This document shows, piece by piece, positions 1 through 8,400 of a stretch of 32,456 bases of DNA. Position numbers and translations under genes: made by a program. The DNA is from Massilia arenae. Its GTDB lineage: Bacteria > Pseudomonadota > Gammaproteobacteria > Burkholderiales > Burkholderiaceae_D. Position 1 is the first letter of the stretch. The number at the start of each line of letters is the position of its first letter. The notes below the pieces were generated by a model. The model made no database searches. It was not told where the DNA came from and worked only from the letters and a program-made list of their open reading frames with translations. The stretch covers positions 123,033 to 155,488 of the forward strand of contig NZ_VPFD01000018.1 in the NCBI RefSeq assembly GCF_008014745.1. The letters are read 5' to 3'.

Positions 1-824
1 TCCTGGATCTCGCCCTTGACGTCCACCGTGATCTTCTTGGACAGGTCGCCGTTCGCCACCGCAGTGGTCACGTCGGCGATGTTGCGCACCTGGCCGGTCA
101 GGTTGCCCGCCATCGAGTTGACCGAGTCGGTCAAGTCCTTCCAGGTGCCGGCCACGCCTTTCACCACCGCCTGGCCGCCGAGCTTGCCTTCGGTGCCGAC
201 CTCGCGCGCCACCCGGGTTACCTCGGAGGCGAACGAGGACAACTGGTCGACCATCACGTTGATGGTGTTCTTCAGCTCGAGAATTTCGCCCTTCACGTCC
301 ACCGTGATCTTCTTGGACAAGTCGCCATTCGCCACCGCGGTCGTCACCGCCGCGATATTACGCACCTGGCCCGTCAGGTTCGACGCCATGAAGTTGACGT
401 TGTCGGTCAAGTCCTTCCAGGTGCCGGCCACGCCAGGCACATAGGCCTGGCCGCCGAGTTTACCTTCGGTGCCGACCTCGCGCGCCACCCGCGTCACTTC
501 GGAGGCAAAGGAGCGCAGCTGGTCCACCATGACGTTGATGGTGTCCTTCAGTTGCAGGATCTCGCCGCGCACGTCCACCGTGATCTTCTTGGACAAGTCG
601 CCGTTGGCCACCGCCGTGGTCACCTCGGCGATGTTACGCACCTGCGAGGTCAGGTTGCCCGCCATCGAGTTGACCGAGTCGGTCAAGTCCTTCCAGGTGC
701 CGGCCACGCCCTTGACCTGCGCCTGGCCACCCAGCTTGCCTTCGGTGCCGACCTCGCGCGCCACGCGCGTGACTTCGGACGAGAAGGACGACAGCTGCTC
801 GACCATGGTGTTGGCCGTCATCGC
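1..824. repeat. 276-bp tandem direct repeats inside the poly-HAMP gene
   Basis: The block containing GTCCACCGTGATCTTCTTGG recurs at 21, 297 and 573, a period of exactly 276 bp (92 codons). Copies differ mostly at third positions. A fourth, diverged unit follows near 849 with an extra 15 bp. The array continues past the left edge, so the copy number is unknown. Such near-identical in-frame units can recombine and change the number of HAMP modules. Confidence 0.9.
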
Positions 825-1244
825 CGCGCGCAGGTACTGGCCCTTAAGCGGGTGGCCGTCGACTTCGAGGGCCATGGTCTGGGACAGGTCGCCTTTCGCC
901 ACCGCGCCGATCACGCGCGCCATTTCGGTGGTGGGGCGCACCAGGTCGTCGATCAGGGTGTTGACCGAGCTGATCATGGTGCTCCAGCCGCCCACCACGC
1001 CCGGCAGGTCGGCGCGCTGGGTCAGGTGGCCTTCGCGGCCGACCACCCGCGAGACTTCCGTGACGGTCTCGACCATCTTCTGCTTGGTCTCGATGATGTC
1101 GTTCAGGGTATCGGCGATCTTGCCGGACACGCCGGTCCAGTCGTCAGGCATGCGTACCGAGAAATCGCCTTTTTTCAAGGCCATCAATGTGGTGAGCAGC
1201 AGCTTGACGTCCAACTGCTCGCCCATATCGGTCATGGTATTCAT
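1..1244 (-). CDS. Poly-HAMP sensor histidine kinase, N-terminal part (truncated by window edge)
   Basis: Only the first 414 codons are present; the frame is open at the left edge. The protein starts [17 protein letters not shown], with a GAGGA-type ribosome binding site upstream. There is no signal peptide or membrane segment, so it is probably cytoplasmic. From about residue 50 it consists of HAMP-type units with the pattern [20 protein letters not shown], then [18 protein letters not shown], then [17 protein letters not shown]. The last three units are nearly identical and 92 residues long; the first is diverged and carries about five extra residues. This array is known from group III (Nik1-like) hybrid histidine kinases and their bacterial relatives. 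There the HAMP stack relays stress or osmotic signals to GAF, HisKA, HATPase and REC domains; those would lie outside the window and are inferred. The gene is divergent from the LuxR gene, 341 bp away. Confidence 0.85.
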   Translation of the reverse strand, partial: MNTMTDMGEQLDVKLLLTTLMALKKGDFSVRMPDDWTGVSGKIADTLNDIIETKQKMVETVTEVSRVVGREGHLTQRADLPGVVGGWSTMISSVNTLIDDLVRPTTEMARVIGAVAKGDLSQTMALEVDGHPLKGQYLRAAMTANTMVEQLSSFSSEVTRVAREVGTEGKLGGQAQVKGVAGTWKDLTDSVNSMAGNLTSQVRNIAEVTTAVANGDLSKKITVDVRGEILQLKDTINVMVDQLRSFASEVTRVAREVGTEGKLGGQAYVPGVAGTWKDLTDNVNFMASNLTGQVRNIAAVTTAVANGDLSKKITVDVKGEILELKNTINVMVDQLSSFASEVTRVAREVGTEGKLGGQAVVKGVAGTWKDLTDSVNSMAGNLTGQVRNIADVTTAVANGDLSKKITVDVKGEIQ

Positions 1245-1322
1245 CGCCTGGATCCTCGTCCTGAAAGGAAGTCTGTGGTTAGCCGTTGGGGCCGGCAAAA
1301 AGTGTCGTTTTTACACACATGC

Positions 1323-1350
1323 AAGATACAATTCTATAGATCTAAGTCAA
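1323..1350 (-). promoter_or_regulatory. Candidate sigma70 promoter for the poly-HAMP kinase
   Basis: On the minus strand TTGACT (1350-1345), a 16-bp spacer and TATCTT (1328-1323) match the -35/-10 pattern well. They lie about 80 bp upstream of the kinase start codon at 1244. Assigned by inspection only. Confidence 0.45.
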
Positions 1351-1387
1351 GCTATAAAACGGTATCTCGTCTAGCAAATACTTGCAA

Positions 1388-1407
1388 TTCTGAAATTTGT
1401 TACAGGT
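1388..1407. promoter_or_regulatory. Weak lux-box-like palindrome upstream of luxR
   Basis: TTCTGAAATTTGTTACAGGT fits the NNCT(N12)AGNN pattern, with five of eight half-site positions symmetrical. It is about 180 bp from the LuxR start and about 145 bp from the kinase start, farther than usual for a class II site. It could be chance in A+T-rich DNA. Confidence 0.25.
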
Positions 1408-1585
1408 AATTCGGCGGAGGGTAGCTGATTCCCCTATGGGAGGGCGCACGATTGCAACTTTGTTGTGGTTTATGCACGACAACATGCAAGCTAGATAAAA
1501 GTAAATATCTTGATTGTTAATTTCTGTGAATTTGTGAACGGGGTGAACCATCTAGCATAGGGGTGTTACATCAAACTTTGCCCCC

Positions 1586-2326
1586 ATGATTGATACCGCC
1601 TTATTACTTGATCTGATGCAGGCCAAGGATGCTTCCCACTGGAGCGCGTCCTTGTTCACCATTGCGCGGGGGCTGGGCTTCGACCAGGTACTGTTTGGCG
1701 TCGTCAATTCGCGCCATACCCGTTTCGAGTCGGCCTTCTTGCGCAGTAATTATTCCGAGAACTGGCGCGAGCGCTACGACCGCAACGGCTTCGCCTACGT
1801 CGATCCGACCGTCGCCCATTGCCTGTCGAGCACGACGCCCATCGTGTGGCAGCCCGGCACCTTCGCCTCCAGCTCCCAGCAGGCCGAGTTATACGAAGAA
1901 GCGAGCGCCCATGGCATCCGCAGCGGTGCGACCCTGCCGATCCACGGGCCGCAGGGCGAATTCGGGGTGATCAGTTTCGCGTCCGACGCGCGGCCCGATG
2001 CCGCCGCACAGCGCGCGATGAACGAGGCGCTGCCGATGCTGTCGCTGGTGCGCGACTATGCGTTCGCGTCGTCCGGGCGTTTCCGCGAGGAGGCGGCGCG
2101 GCCGGACGAGGCGCCGCGGCTGACGCGGCGCGAGCTGGAAGTGTTGCAGTGGGTGATGGCGGGCAAGTCGTCATGGGAAGTCGCGCGCATCACGGGCTGC
2201 TCCGAAGCCACCGTTAATTTTCACCTGGCGAATGTGCGTCAAAAATTTGACGTCAACACTCGCCAGCAGGCGGTGGTCAAGGCCATCGCCCTGGGGCTCA
2301 TCACCCCTGAAGATCACCATCGCTGA
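1586..2326 (+). CDS. LuxR-family acyl-homoserine-lactone receptor/transcription factor
   Basis: The 246-residue protein has an N-terminal autoinducer-binding domain (about 15-160) and a C-terminal LuxR helix-turn-helix (about 177-240). The residues that usually contact the AHL in this family are present: W60, Y64, D73, P74, W88 and G114. The HTH shows the usual pattern LTRRELEVLQW, GKSSWEVA, then SEATVNFHLANVRQKF. The intact ligand pocket argues for a true AHL receptor rather than a response regulator. It is the probable partner of the LuxI synthase downstream. Its 3' end overlaps the opposite-strand RsaL-like gene by 26 bp. No clear Shine-Dalgarno precedes the ATG at 1586. It likely binds the lux box at 2657-2676 (inferred). 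Confidence 0.93.
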   Translation: MIDTALLLDLMQAKDASHWSASLFTIARGLGFDQVLFGVVNSRHTRFESAFLRSNYSENWRERYDRNGFAYVDPTVAHCLSSTTPIVWQPGTFASSSQQAELYEEASAHGIRSGATLPIHGPQGEFGVISFASDARPDAAAQRAMNEALPMLSLVRDYAFASSGRFREEAARPDEAPRLTRRELEVLQWVMAGKSSWEVARITGCSEATVNFHLANVRQKFDVNTRQQAVVKAIALGLITPEDHHR

Positions 2327-2573
2327 GCTTACCGTTCATGTACATGCGCAGAAGAATCGACACGGGCGCCGGGATCGCGAGGCCGGTTTCAAAGCGGCTG
2401 CCGCTGGACTGGGTGACGCCGAAGCGGCCCCAGAATTTTTCCTGGCTTTCGCGCTTGGTGATGCGCAGCCGACGCAGTTCGTGCGGCGCCAGGCGTACCG
2501 CGCCGGCGGCGTGGACCAGCTGGTTGGCCTGCAGTTCGGCTGCCAGTGCGTCGCACATCAGATCGTTTGCCAT
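2301..2573 (-). CDS. rsaL: RsaL-family small repressor of the quorum-sensing synthase gene
   Basis: A 90-residue protein encoded opposite to and between the LuxR and LuxI genes, starting MANDLMCDALAAEL with AAAGGAA just upstream. Residues about 40-62 (KRESQEKFWGRFGVTQS, then SGSRFE) match from memory the DNA-binding core of Pseudomonas RsaL, a small HTH repressor of lasI. The following segment, IPAPVSILLRMYMNGKLSD, also resembles RsaL. The position is the same as in the lasR-rsaL-lasI locus. In that family RsaL represses synthase transcription and keeps AHL levels stable; the same role is inferred here. The gene is divergent from luxI across a 186-bp control region and its end overlaps the end of luxR by 26 bp. 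The match was made without a database search. Confidence 0.85.
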   Translation of the reverse strand: MANDLMCDALAAELQANQLVHAAGAVRLAPHELRRLRITKRESQEKFWGRFGVTQSSGSRFETGLAIPAPVSILLRMYMNGKLSDGDLQG

Positions 2574-2656
2574 GGTGGTTCCTTTCGGGGTGATGAATCA
2601 AATAATTCAGAAACTGCGTCGTTTCCAAAAGTATTGCACCGCCGATATTGCTCGCC

Positions 2657-2676
2657 ACCTATCAATGCTGATAGTA
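2657..2676. promoter_or_regulatory. lux box upstream of luxI
   Basis: ACCTATCAATGCTGATAGTA fits NNCT(N12)AGNN exactly. Its CTATCA/TGATAG arms are perfectly complementary around a four-base centre. It lies in the rsaL-luxI divergent region, centred 93 bp before the luxI ATG. With the possible -10 TTTAAT (2703-2708) the centre would be near -48, close to the usual activation position. It could also serve the rsaL promoter, as at the las locus. Confidence 0.75.
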
Positions 2677-2692
2677 CCCAGCTTACCCGATT

Positions 2693-2718
2693 TGCATGAC
2701 GCTTTAATGCGTAGTGCA
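2693..2718. promoter_or_regulatory. Imperfect inverted repeat over the luxI core promoter, candidate RsaL operator
   Basis: TGCATGACGC-TTTAAT-GCGTAGTGCA: the arms pair at 8 of 10 positions around a 6-bp centre that is itself a plausible -10. The centre is 39 bp downstream of the lux-box centre. In Pseudomonas the RsaL site lies next to the las box and overlaps the lasI promoter, so this is the most likely repressor site. The sequence does not closely match the Pseudomonas RsaL consensus. Confidence 0.4.
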
Positions 2719-2759
2719 TATTACTTGAACCGATTTTCTCAACGAGGAGGGGGTTGGCA

Positions 2760-3341
2760 ATGAGCATGCAAATCACGATCGCGCCACGGCGCGCATTCGC
2801 ATCCAAAGAGCTGTGGGAAATGCATACCTTGCGCGCGAAGGTGTTCCGCGGGCGGCTGGGCTGGGAAGTGCCTGTGCTGTCCGGCATGGAGATCGACGGC
2901 TACGACGCGCTCGAGCCGCGCTACATGCTGATGCGCGACGGCGAGACGCTGCGCGGCTGCTGGCGCCTGCTGCCGACCGAAGGGCCGTATATGCTCAAGG
3001 ATTCCTTCCCCCAGCTGCTCGACGGCCAGGAGCCGCCCAGCGACCCGCACATCTGGGAGCTGTCGCGCTTCGCGATCGAGACCGAGGGCGCCGGCAGCTA
3101 CGGCTTCTCGGAGATGACGATGGAATCGATCGAGGCCATCATCCGTCACGCCCACGAGCGCGGCCTGTCGCGCTACGTCACCGTCACCACCACCGCGATC
3201 GAGCGCATGCTGCGCCGGGCCGGCGTGGTCACCAACCGCATCGGGGCGCCGCAGGCGGTCGGGATCGAGACCGCGGTCGCGCTCTACGTGGAGATCGAGC
3301 CGACCTGGGAAGCGCTGTTCGCCAGGCGGCTCGCGTCCTGA
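2760..3341 (+). CDS. luxI: LuxI-family N-acyl-homoserine lactone synthase
   Basis: The 193-residue protein would make an AHL signal from S-adenosylmethionine and an acyl-ACP. Nearly all invariant residues of the family are visible: R25, F29, W35, D46, D49, R69, F83, E100 and R103 (in LRAKVF, LGWEV, EIDGYD, CWRLLP, WELSRF). The ATG at 2760 is chosen because a strong AGGAGG (2745-2750) lies nine bases upstream; an in-frame TTG at 2754 is less likely. Which acyl chain is used cannot be told from sequence. Transcription is probably activated through the lux box and repressed by the RsaL-like protein. The last 58 bp overlap the convergent prolyl oligopeptidase gene. Confidence 0.94.
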   Translation: MSMQITIAPRRAFASKELWEMHTLRAKVFRGRLGWEVPVLSGMEIDGYDALEPRYMLMRDGETLRGCWRLLPTEGPYMLKDSFPQLLDGQEPPSDPHIWELSRFAIETEGAGSYGFSEMTMESIEAIIRHAHERGLSRYVTVTTTAIERMLRRAGVVTNRIGAPQAVGIETAVALYVEIEPTWEALFARRLAS

Positions 3342-5371
3342 GCCGGGTGCGCGCGCAGTTGCCGCAGCAGGAAGGTATAGGTCAGCGCCACCATGCGCGC
3401 GGTCTGTGCGTTGTCGGCGGCGCCGGCATGGCCGCCCTCGGTGTTTTCCCAGTACAGCACGTCGTGTCCCTGGTCCAGCATGCGCGCCGCCATCTTGCGC
3501 GCATGCGCCGGATGGACGCGGTCGTCGCGGGTCGAGGTGGTGAACAGCACGCGCGGGTAGCGCTCGCCGGGCCGCACATTGTGGTACGGCGAGTAGCGCG
3601 CCAGGTAAGCCCAGTCGTCGGCATCGTCCGGATCGCCGTATTCGCCCATCCACGAAGCGCCGGCCAGCAGCAGGTGGTAGCGCCGCATGTCCAGCAGCGG
3701 CACCTGGCATACCACGGCGCCGAACAGGTCGGGACGCTGGGTCAGCGCCGCGCCGACCAGCAGGCCGCCATTGCTGCCGCCCATGATGCCCAGCTGTTGC
3801 GCCGTGGTGAGGCCGCGCGCCACCAGGTCCTGGCCGACGGAGATGAAGTCGTCGAATGCGCGCTGGCGGTGCTGGCGCAGGGCCGCCTGGTGCCAGCGCG
3901 GGCCGAACTCGCCGCCGCCGCGGATATTAGCCAGCACATAGGTGCCGCCTTGTTCGAGCCAGGCGGCGCCGGTCATGCCGCTGTAGAAGGGCTTGAGCGA
4001 GACCTCGAAGCCGCCGTAGCCGTACAGCAGGGTTGGATTGGGTGTGCCGGCGGCGCGGTTGCGGCGGGTGACGACGAAGTAGGGCACGAGGGTGCCGTCG
4101 CCCGAGGTCGCCGTGTGCTGGCTCACCTCATACGGTTCGGCCTCGAAGAAGGCCGGCATCGCCTTGAGCGGTTCGCGGTCGTCGCTGCCGGCCTGCATCA
4201 GATACAACGTGGTCGGATGCAGGAAATCGGTCACGGTCAGGAAGTAGTCATCCGAGTGGTCCGAGTCCAGGGCCGACACGCCCAGCGAACCGATGCCGGG
4301 CACGGCGACCTCGCGCCGCACCCACTGTCCATCGTCATGGCGCAGTTCGACGATGCGGTTCTTGACGTTGTCGAGCACCGTCAGCAGCAGGCAGCTTCTG
4401 GTGGCCGCCACGCCGTCCAGCGAGGTCGATGGGGTCGGCGTGAACAGCACCTCGAAGGCGCGGCCGCCTGCCACGAAGGCGTCGAAGCCGGTCGCCAGCA
4501 GGGCGCCCTGGGGATAGGTCACGCCGTCGATCGTCCAGTCCGAGCGCAGCTCGATCACGAGCTGGTCGCGCAGGGCGAAGGCGCTGGCGTCGACCGGCTT
4601 GTCGATCCTCTGCAGATGGTCGCCGCGGCGCCAGAACAGCTCACTGGTATAGAAATCGATCTGGCGCAGCACGAAGGCGCGCTCCCAGCCGGGGCTGTTG
4701 TCCTGGTAGCCGGACGCCGCCATGTCGCTCGCGGCCGCCTCGTACACGGTGGTGGCCGCCGCCAGCGGCGTGCCGCGCTTCCACTCCTTGACGATGCGCG
4801 GGTAGCCCGACTCGCTCAGGCTGCCGGGGCCGAAGTCGGTGCCGACGAACAGGGTGTCGCGGTCGATCCAGGACACGTCGCTCTTGGCCTCGGGCAGCGT
4901 GAAGCCGTCGGCCACGAAGCCGGGCAGCGCCAGGTCGAATTCGCGCACCACCTTGGCGTCGCCGCCGCCGCGCGACAGCGAGATCAGACAACGATCGGCC
5001 TGCGGTTCGAGCCAGGATACGCCGGCCCAGACCCAGTTTTCATTTTCCGTGCGCGCCAGCGCATCGAGGTCGAGCACCGTCTCCCAGCCGGGCGACGGCT
5101 TGCGGTATTCGGCCAGCGTGGTGCGGCGCCAGATGCCGCGCACGTGGGTCGCGTCGCGCCAGAAGTTGTAGCACCAGCCGCCATGCACGCCCACATAGGG
5201 AATCTTGTCGCTCGAATCGAGAATGCCCTTCAGGCGTTCGCGCAGCGGCGCGAAGCGCGGATCGGCTTCCAGCTCGGCTTCGGCGGCCGCGTTGCGGGCC
5301 TCGACCCAGGCGCGCGATTCGTCGGTGTCGATCTGTTCCAGCCACAGCCAGGGATCGTCGTGGTGTTGCAT
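3284..5371 (-). CDS. Prolyl oligopeptidase family serine peptidase (S9A)
   Basis: A 695-residue protein, the usual length for bacterial prolyl oligopeptidases, with no evident signal peptide, so probably cytoplasmic. The N-terminus (DDPWLWLEQIDTDESRAWV) is typical and is followed by the beta-propeller region (about 70-400). The C-terminal alpha/beta hydrolase domain has the nucleophile in GGSNGG (S533), the acid in DDRVHP and the base in EGGHAG, a complete triad. It would cleave short peptides after proline. GAGGA precedes the ATG. The gene converges on luxI and the two coding ends overlap by 58 bp. At the 5' side it is divergent from the hybrid kinase, 83 bp away. Confidence 0.93.
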   Translation of the reverse strand: MQHHDDPWLWLEQIDTDESRAWVEARNAAAEAELEADPRFAPLRERLKGILDSSDKIPYVGVHGGWCYNFWRDATHVRGIWRRTTLAEYRKPSPGWETVLDLDALARTENENWVWAGVSWLEPQADRCLISLSRGGGDAKVVREFDLALPGFVADGFTLPEAKSDVSWIDRDTLFVGTDFGPGSLSESGYPRIVKEWKRGTPLAAATTVYEAAASDMAASGYQDNSPGWERAFVLRQIDFYTSELFWRRGDHLQRIDKPVDASAFALRDQLVIELRSDWTIDGVTYPQGALLATGFDAFVAGGRAFEVLFTPTPSTSLDGVAATRSCLLLTVLDNVKNRIVELRHDDGQWVRREVAVPGIGSLGVSALDSDHSDDYFLTVTDFLHPTTLYLMQAGSDDREPLKAMPAFFEAEPYEVSQHTATSGDGTLVPYFVVTRRNRAAGTPNPTLLYGYGGFEVSLKPFYSGMTGAAWLEQGGTYVLANIRGGGEFGPRWHQAALRQHRQRAFDDFISVGQDLVARGLTTAQQLGIMGGSNGGLLVGAALTQRPDLFGAVVCQVPLLDMRRYHLLLAGASWMGEYGDPDDADDWAYLARYSPYHNVRPGERYPRVLFTTSTRDDRVHPAHARKMAARMLDQGHDVLYWENTEGGHAGAADNAQTARMVALTYTFLLRQLRAHPAQDASRLANSASQVGSIST

Positions 5372-5454
5372 GCTGTCCTCATCGGTATCACGCCAGCGTG
5401 GCGCGCCGATATACTAGCAATTTTGCGTAGCGGCCACCGTCCGCCAGGGGAAGC

Positions 5455-8400
5455 ATGAAGCGCTTGACCATGCCAGGAATCGACGCCATCAAAGCGGCTT
5501 GCGCGCGCCTGGGCCGGCCGTTCGTGCTGTGGGGCGGCGGCCTCGCGCTGTCGCTGGCGGTCGGCCTGCTGCTGCACGCGGTCGCCAGCGCCGCCATCGA
5601 GGACGCGGCCCGGGGGCGCTTCGAACATGCGGCGCAGGCGGCGCGCGAGAGGATCGACGCCGCGCTCGCCTCGTATGGCCAGGCGGCGCGCGCGCTGGCG
5701 GCGCTGCATGCAGCCGGCGGCGGCGACGCCGTGCCCGACCGCGCCGCTTTCCACCGCTACGTGGCCGCGCTCGACCTGCCATCCAACTTCCCGGCGATCG
5801 AGGGCGTGAGCTACGCCGCCCATGTGCGCGAAAGCGAGCGCGAGGCCTTCATTGCCACGATGCGCGCCGACCGCAGCGTCGATGCGCGCGGCTATCCCGA
5901 TTTCACGATTTTCCCGGCCGGGGGCCGTCCCTGGTACGAGGTGATCGCCTACCAGTTCCCGATCGACCTGCCGAGCCGCCGGCTCGGCTTCGACATGGCG
6001 GCCAGGCCGGCCGTCGCCCGCGCGCTGGAGGGGGCGCGCGACAGCGGCGGCATGAGCGCCTCGGGCCAGCCGGTCTTCCTGCGCGAACCCAAACCCCATT
6101 ACGCGCTCGGGATGCGCATGCCGGTCTATCGCGGCGGCGTAACGCCGCTGGGCGTCGAGGCGCGCCGCGCCGCCTATCTCGGCTCCTTCGGGATCGCGTT
6201 CTCGGTGCCGGACCTGGTCGAGAACGCGCTGGCCGCCCCTGGCGCCCAGCCGCTCGCGGTCAGCATCTATGGCGTCGGCACGGCTGGCGGAGCGGGCGAC
6301 CTCCTGCTGCACGGCGCCGACGTGCGGCGCACGCCGCCGACGCAAGGGGAGCACTTCGCCCGGGCGCTGGACGTGGACTTCGCGGGCAGCCGCTGGCTGG
6401 CGCATTTCTCGGCCCCCAGGCGCGCGATGCTGACCGGGCTCGATCCCTGGCTGCCGATGGCGGCGCTGGCCTTCGGCTTCGGCGCGACCCTGCTGGTCTA
6501 TGGCCTGTTCCTGGCCCAGTACCGCTCGCGGCGCGCCGCCGACGAGCAGCGCCTGCTGCTCGACACGGTGCTGGACAACCTGGACGCCGAGGTCTACCTG
6601 AAGGACGGGCTGCGCCGCATCCGCTACCTCAATGCCAAGGGCGCCGCGAGCCTGGGGCGGCCGGCGGCGGAGCTGATCGGCCGGCGCGACGTCGAGGCCA
6701 TGGGCCGCGCCCTGGCCGATGCCGCCTGGGAGCTCGACCGCGCGGTGCTGCACGACGGCCGCCGCAGCAGCGCCCAGGTGGCGCAGTCGGCGCCGGGCGG
6801 CGCGCCGCGCCAGTTGTGGACGGTGCGCCTGCCGATGCAGGTCGACGAGGAAGCGGCCGTGCTGTGCGTGGCGACCGACGTCACCGAGCTGCACCGCCTG
6901 AAGGCGCGCGCCGACGCCGCCAGCAAGGCCAAGAGCGACTTCCTGTCGAATATGAGCCACGAGATCCGCACCCCGATGAACAGCATCATCGGCATGACCC
7001 ACCTGGCGCTGCAAGCCGCGCCCGACGCGCGCCAGCGCGACTACCTCGAAAAGATCTACCACTCGGGTCAGCACCTGCTTGGCATCATCAACGACATCCT
7101 CGATTTCTCCAAGATCGAGGCCGGCATGCTGGAACTGTCGCGGGTGTGCTTCATGCTCGACGCCCTGATGCGCAATGTCGAGGCGCAGCTGGGCACCGCA
7201 GCCGTGGCCAAGGGCCTGGGCTTCGACATCGAGATCGATCCGGTGCTGATGCGGCCCCTGTGCGGCGACTCGCTGCGGCTGGAGCAGGTGCTGCTCAATT
7301 TCGCCGGCAACGCCGTCAAGTTTTCCGAGCGCGGCCGGATCACGTTGCGCGCGCGCCTGGCGCGCGCCTTCGGACCCGAAGTGCTGGTGCGCTTCGAAGT
7401 CGAAGACCGCGGCATCGGCATCGACGCGGCCGCGCTGCCCCACCTGTTTTCGCCGTTCCAGCAGGCCGACCAGTCGGCCACGCGGCGCCACGGCGGCACC
7501 GGCCTGGGCCTGGCGATCAGCCGCCAGTTGGCCGAGCTGATGGGCGGCGAGGTCGGGGTGGTCAGTACGCTGGGCGAGGGCAGCACTTTCTGGTTCACGG
7601 CGCGCCTGGCCCTGGACGATGCCGGCGGCGGGCGTTCGGGGAATATGCTCGGCGCCGGCCTGGGCGCCGCGCCGGCCCCGGCCCAGGCGCGCCTGGACGA
7701 CTGCGCGGTGCTGCTGGTCGAGGACAATGCCTTCAACCAGCAGGTGGCGCGTGAGCTGCTGGAGCAGTCCGGCGCCGCGGTTGAGGTCGCGAACAACGGC
7801 CAGGAAGCGCTGGCGGCGATGGTGGATAAACACTTCGACTGCGTGCTGATGGACGTGCAGATGCCGGTGATGGACGGGCTGGAAGCGACCCGCCGCATCC
7901 GCCGCGATCCGGCCTTGCGCGACACCCTGGTGGTGGCGATGACGGCCAATGCCGGCGTCGACGACCGCGCGCGCTGCCTGGCCGCGGGCATGAACGAATT
8001 CCTGGCCAAGCCGGTGGTGCCGGAACTGCTGGCCGCCACCATCGCGCGCTGCCTTGGTCGGACCACGGCGCCGGTGGCCGACGTTGCCATGGCGGGGGCA
8101 ATGCAGCGGACACCGGGATCGTCCGCCGGCGCGGGGCAGGCAGAAGTGCTCGACCTGGCCAGCCTGGCCAGCACGGCCGGCGGCGACACCGAACGGATGC
8201 GTAAATATGTCTTCCTGTTCCTCGATACCGCGCGCGAGAACCTCGCCGGGATCGACACCGCCCTGGCCGGCGGCGACCTGACCCATACCGCGAGCCTGGC
8301 GCACCAGCTCAAGTCGGCCGCGCGCGCGATCGGCGCCGCCAGCTTCGGCGCCATCTGCGAAGACCTCGAGGCGCAGCCGAAGCGGGCGCCGCGCCTGGGC

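Larger units (their letters stand above)
1245..1585. other. 341-bp A+T-rich divergent intergenic region (poly-HAMP kinase / luxR)
   Basis: No gene is supported here. The stretch is clearly richer in A+T than its surroundings. It holds a sigma70-like promoter toward the kinase (1323-1350), a weak lux-box-like palindrome (1388-1407) and the near-palindrome ATTCCCCTATGGGA (1428-1441), which recurs upstream of the PbpG gene. A possible -10 for luxR, TAGCAT at 1553-1558, lacks a convincing -35. A 69-codon minus-strand frame (1342-1551) crosses the region but covers these elements and has no recognisable product. Confidence 0.6.

Noticed and set aside
469..1409. Two long plus-strand frames across the HAMP repeats
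   Set aside because: They are antisense copies of the 92-residue HAMP units; only the minus strand gives the known family sequence.
2813..5458. An 881-codon plus-strand frame opposite the prolyl oligopeptidase
   Set aside because: It is a shadow of the peptidase gene, whose catalytic triad and length are intact on the minus strand.
5230..8304. A 1024-codon minus-strand open frame opposite the hybrid kinase
   Set aside because: It is the mirror of a complete multi-domain kinase in G+C-rich DNA. Its translation is rich in R, A, H, Q and G with no domain.
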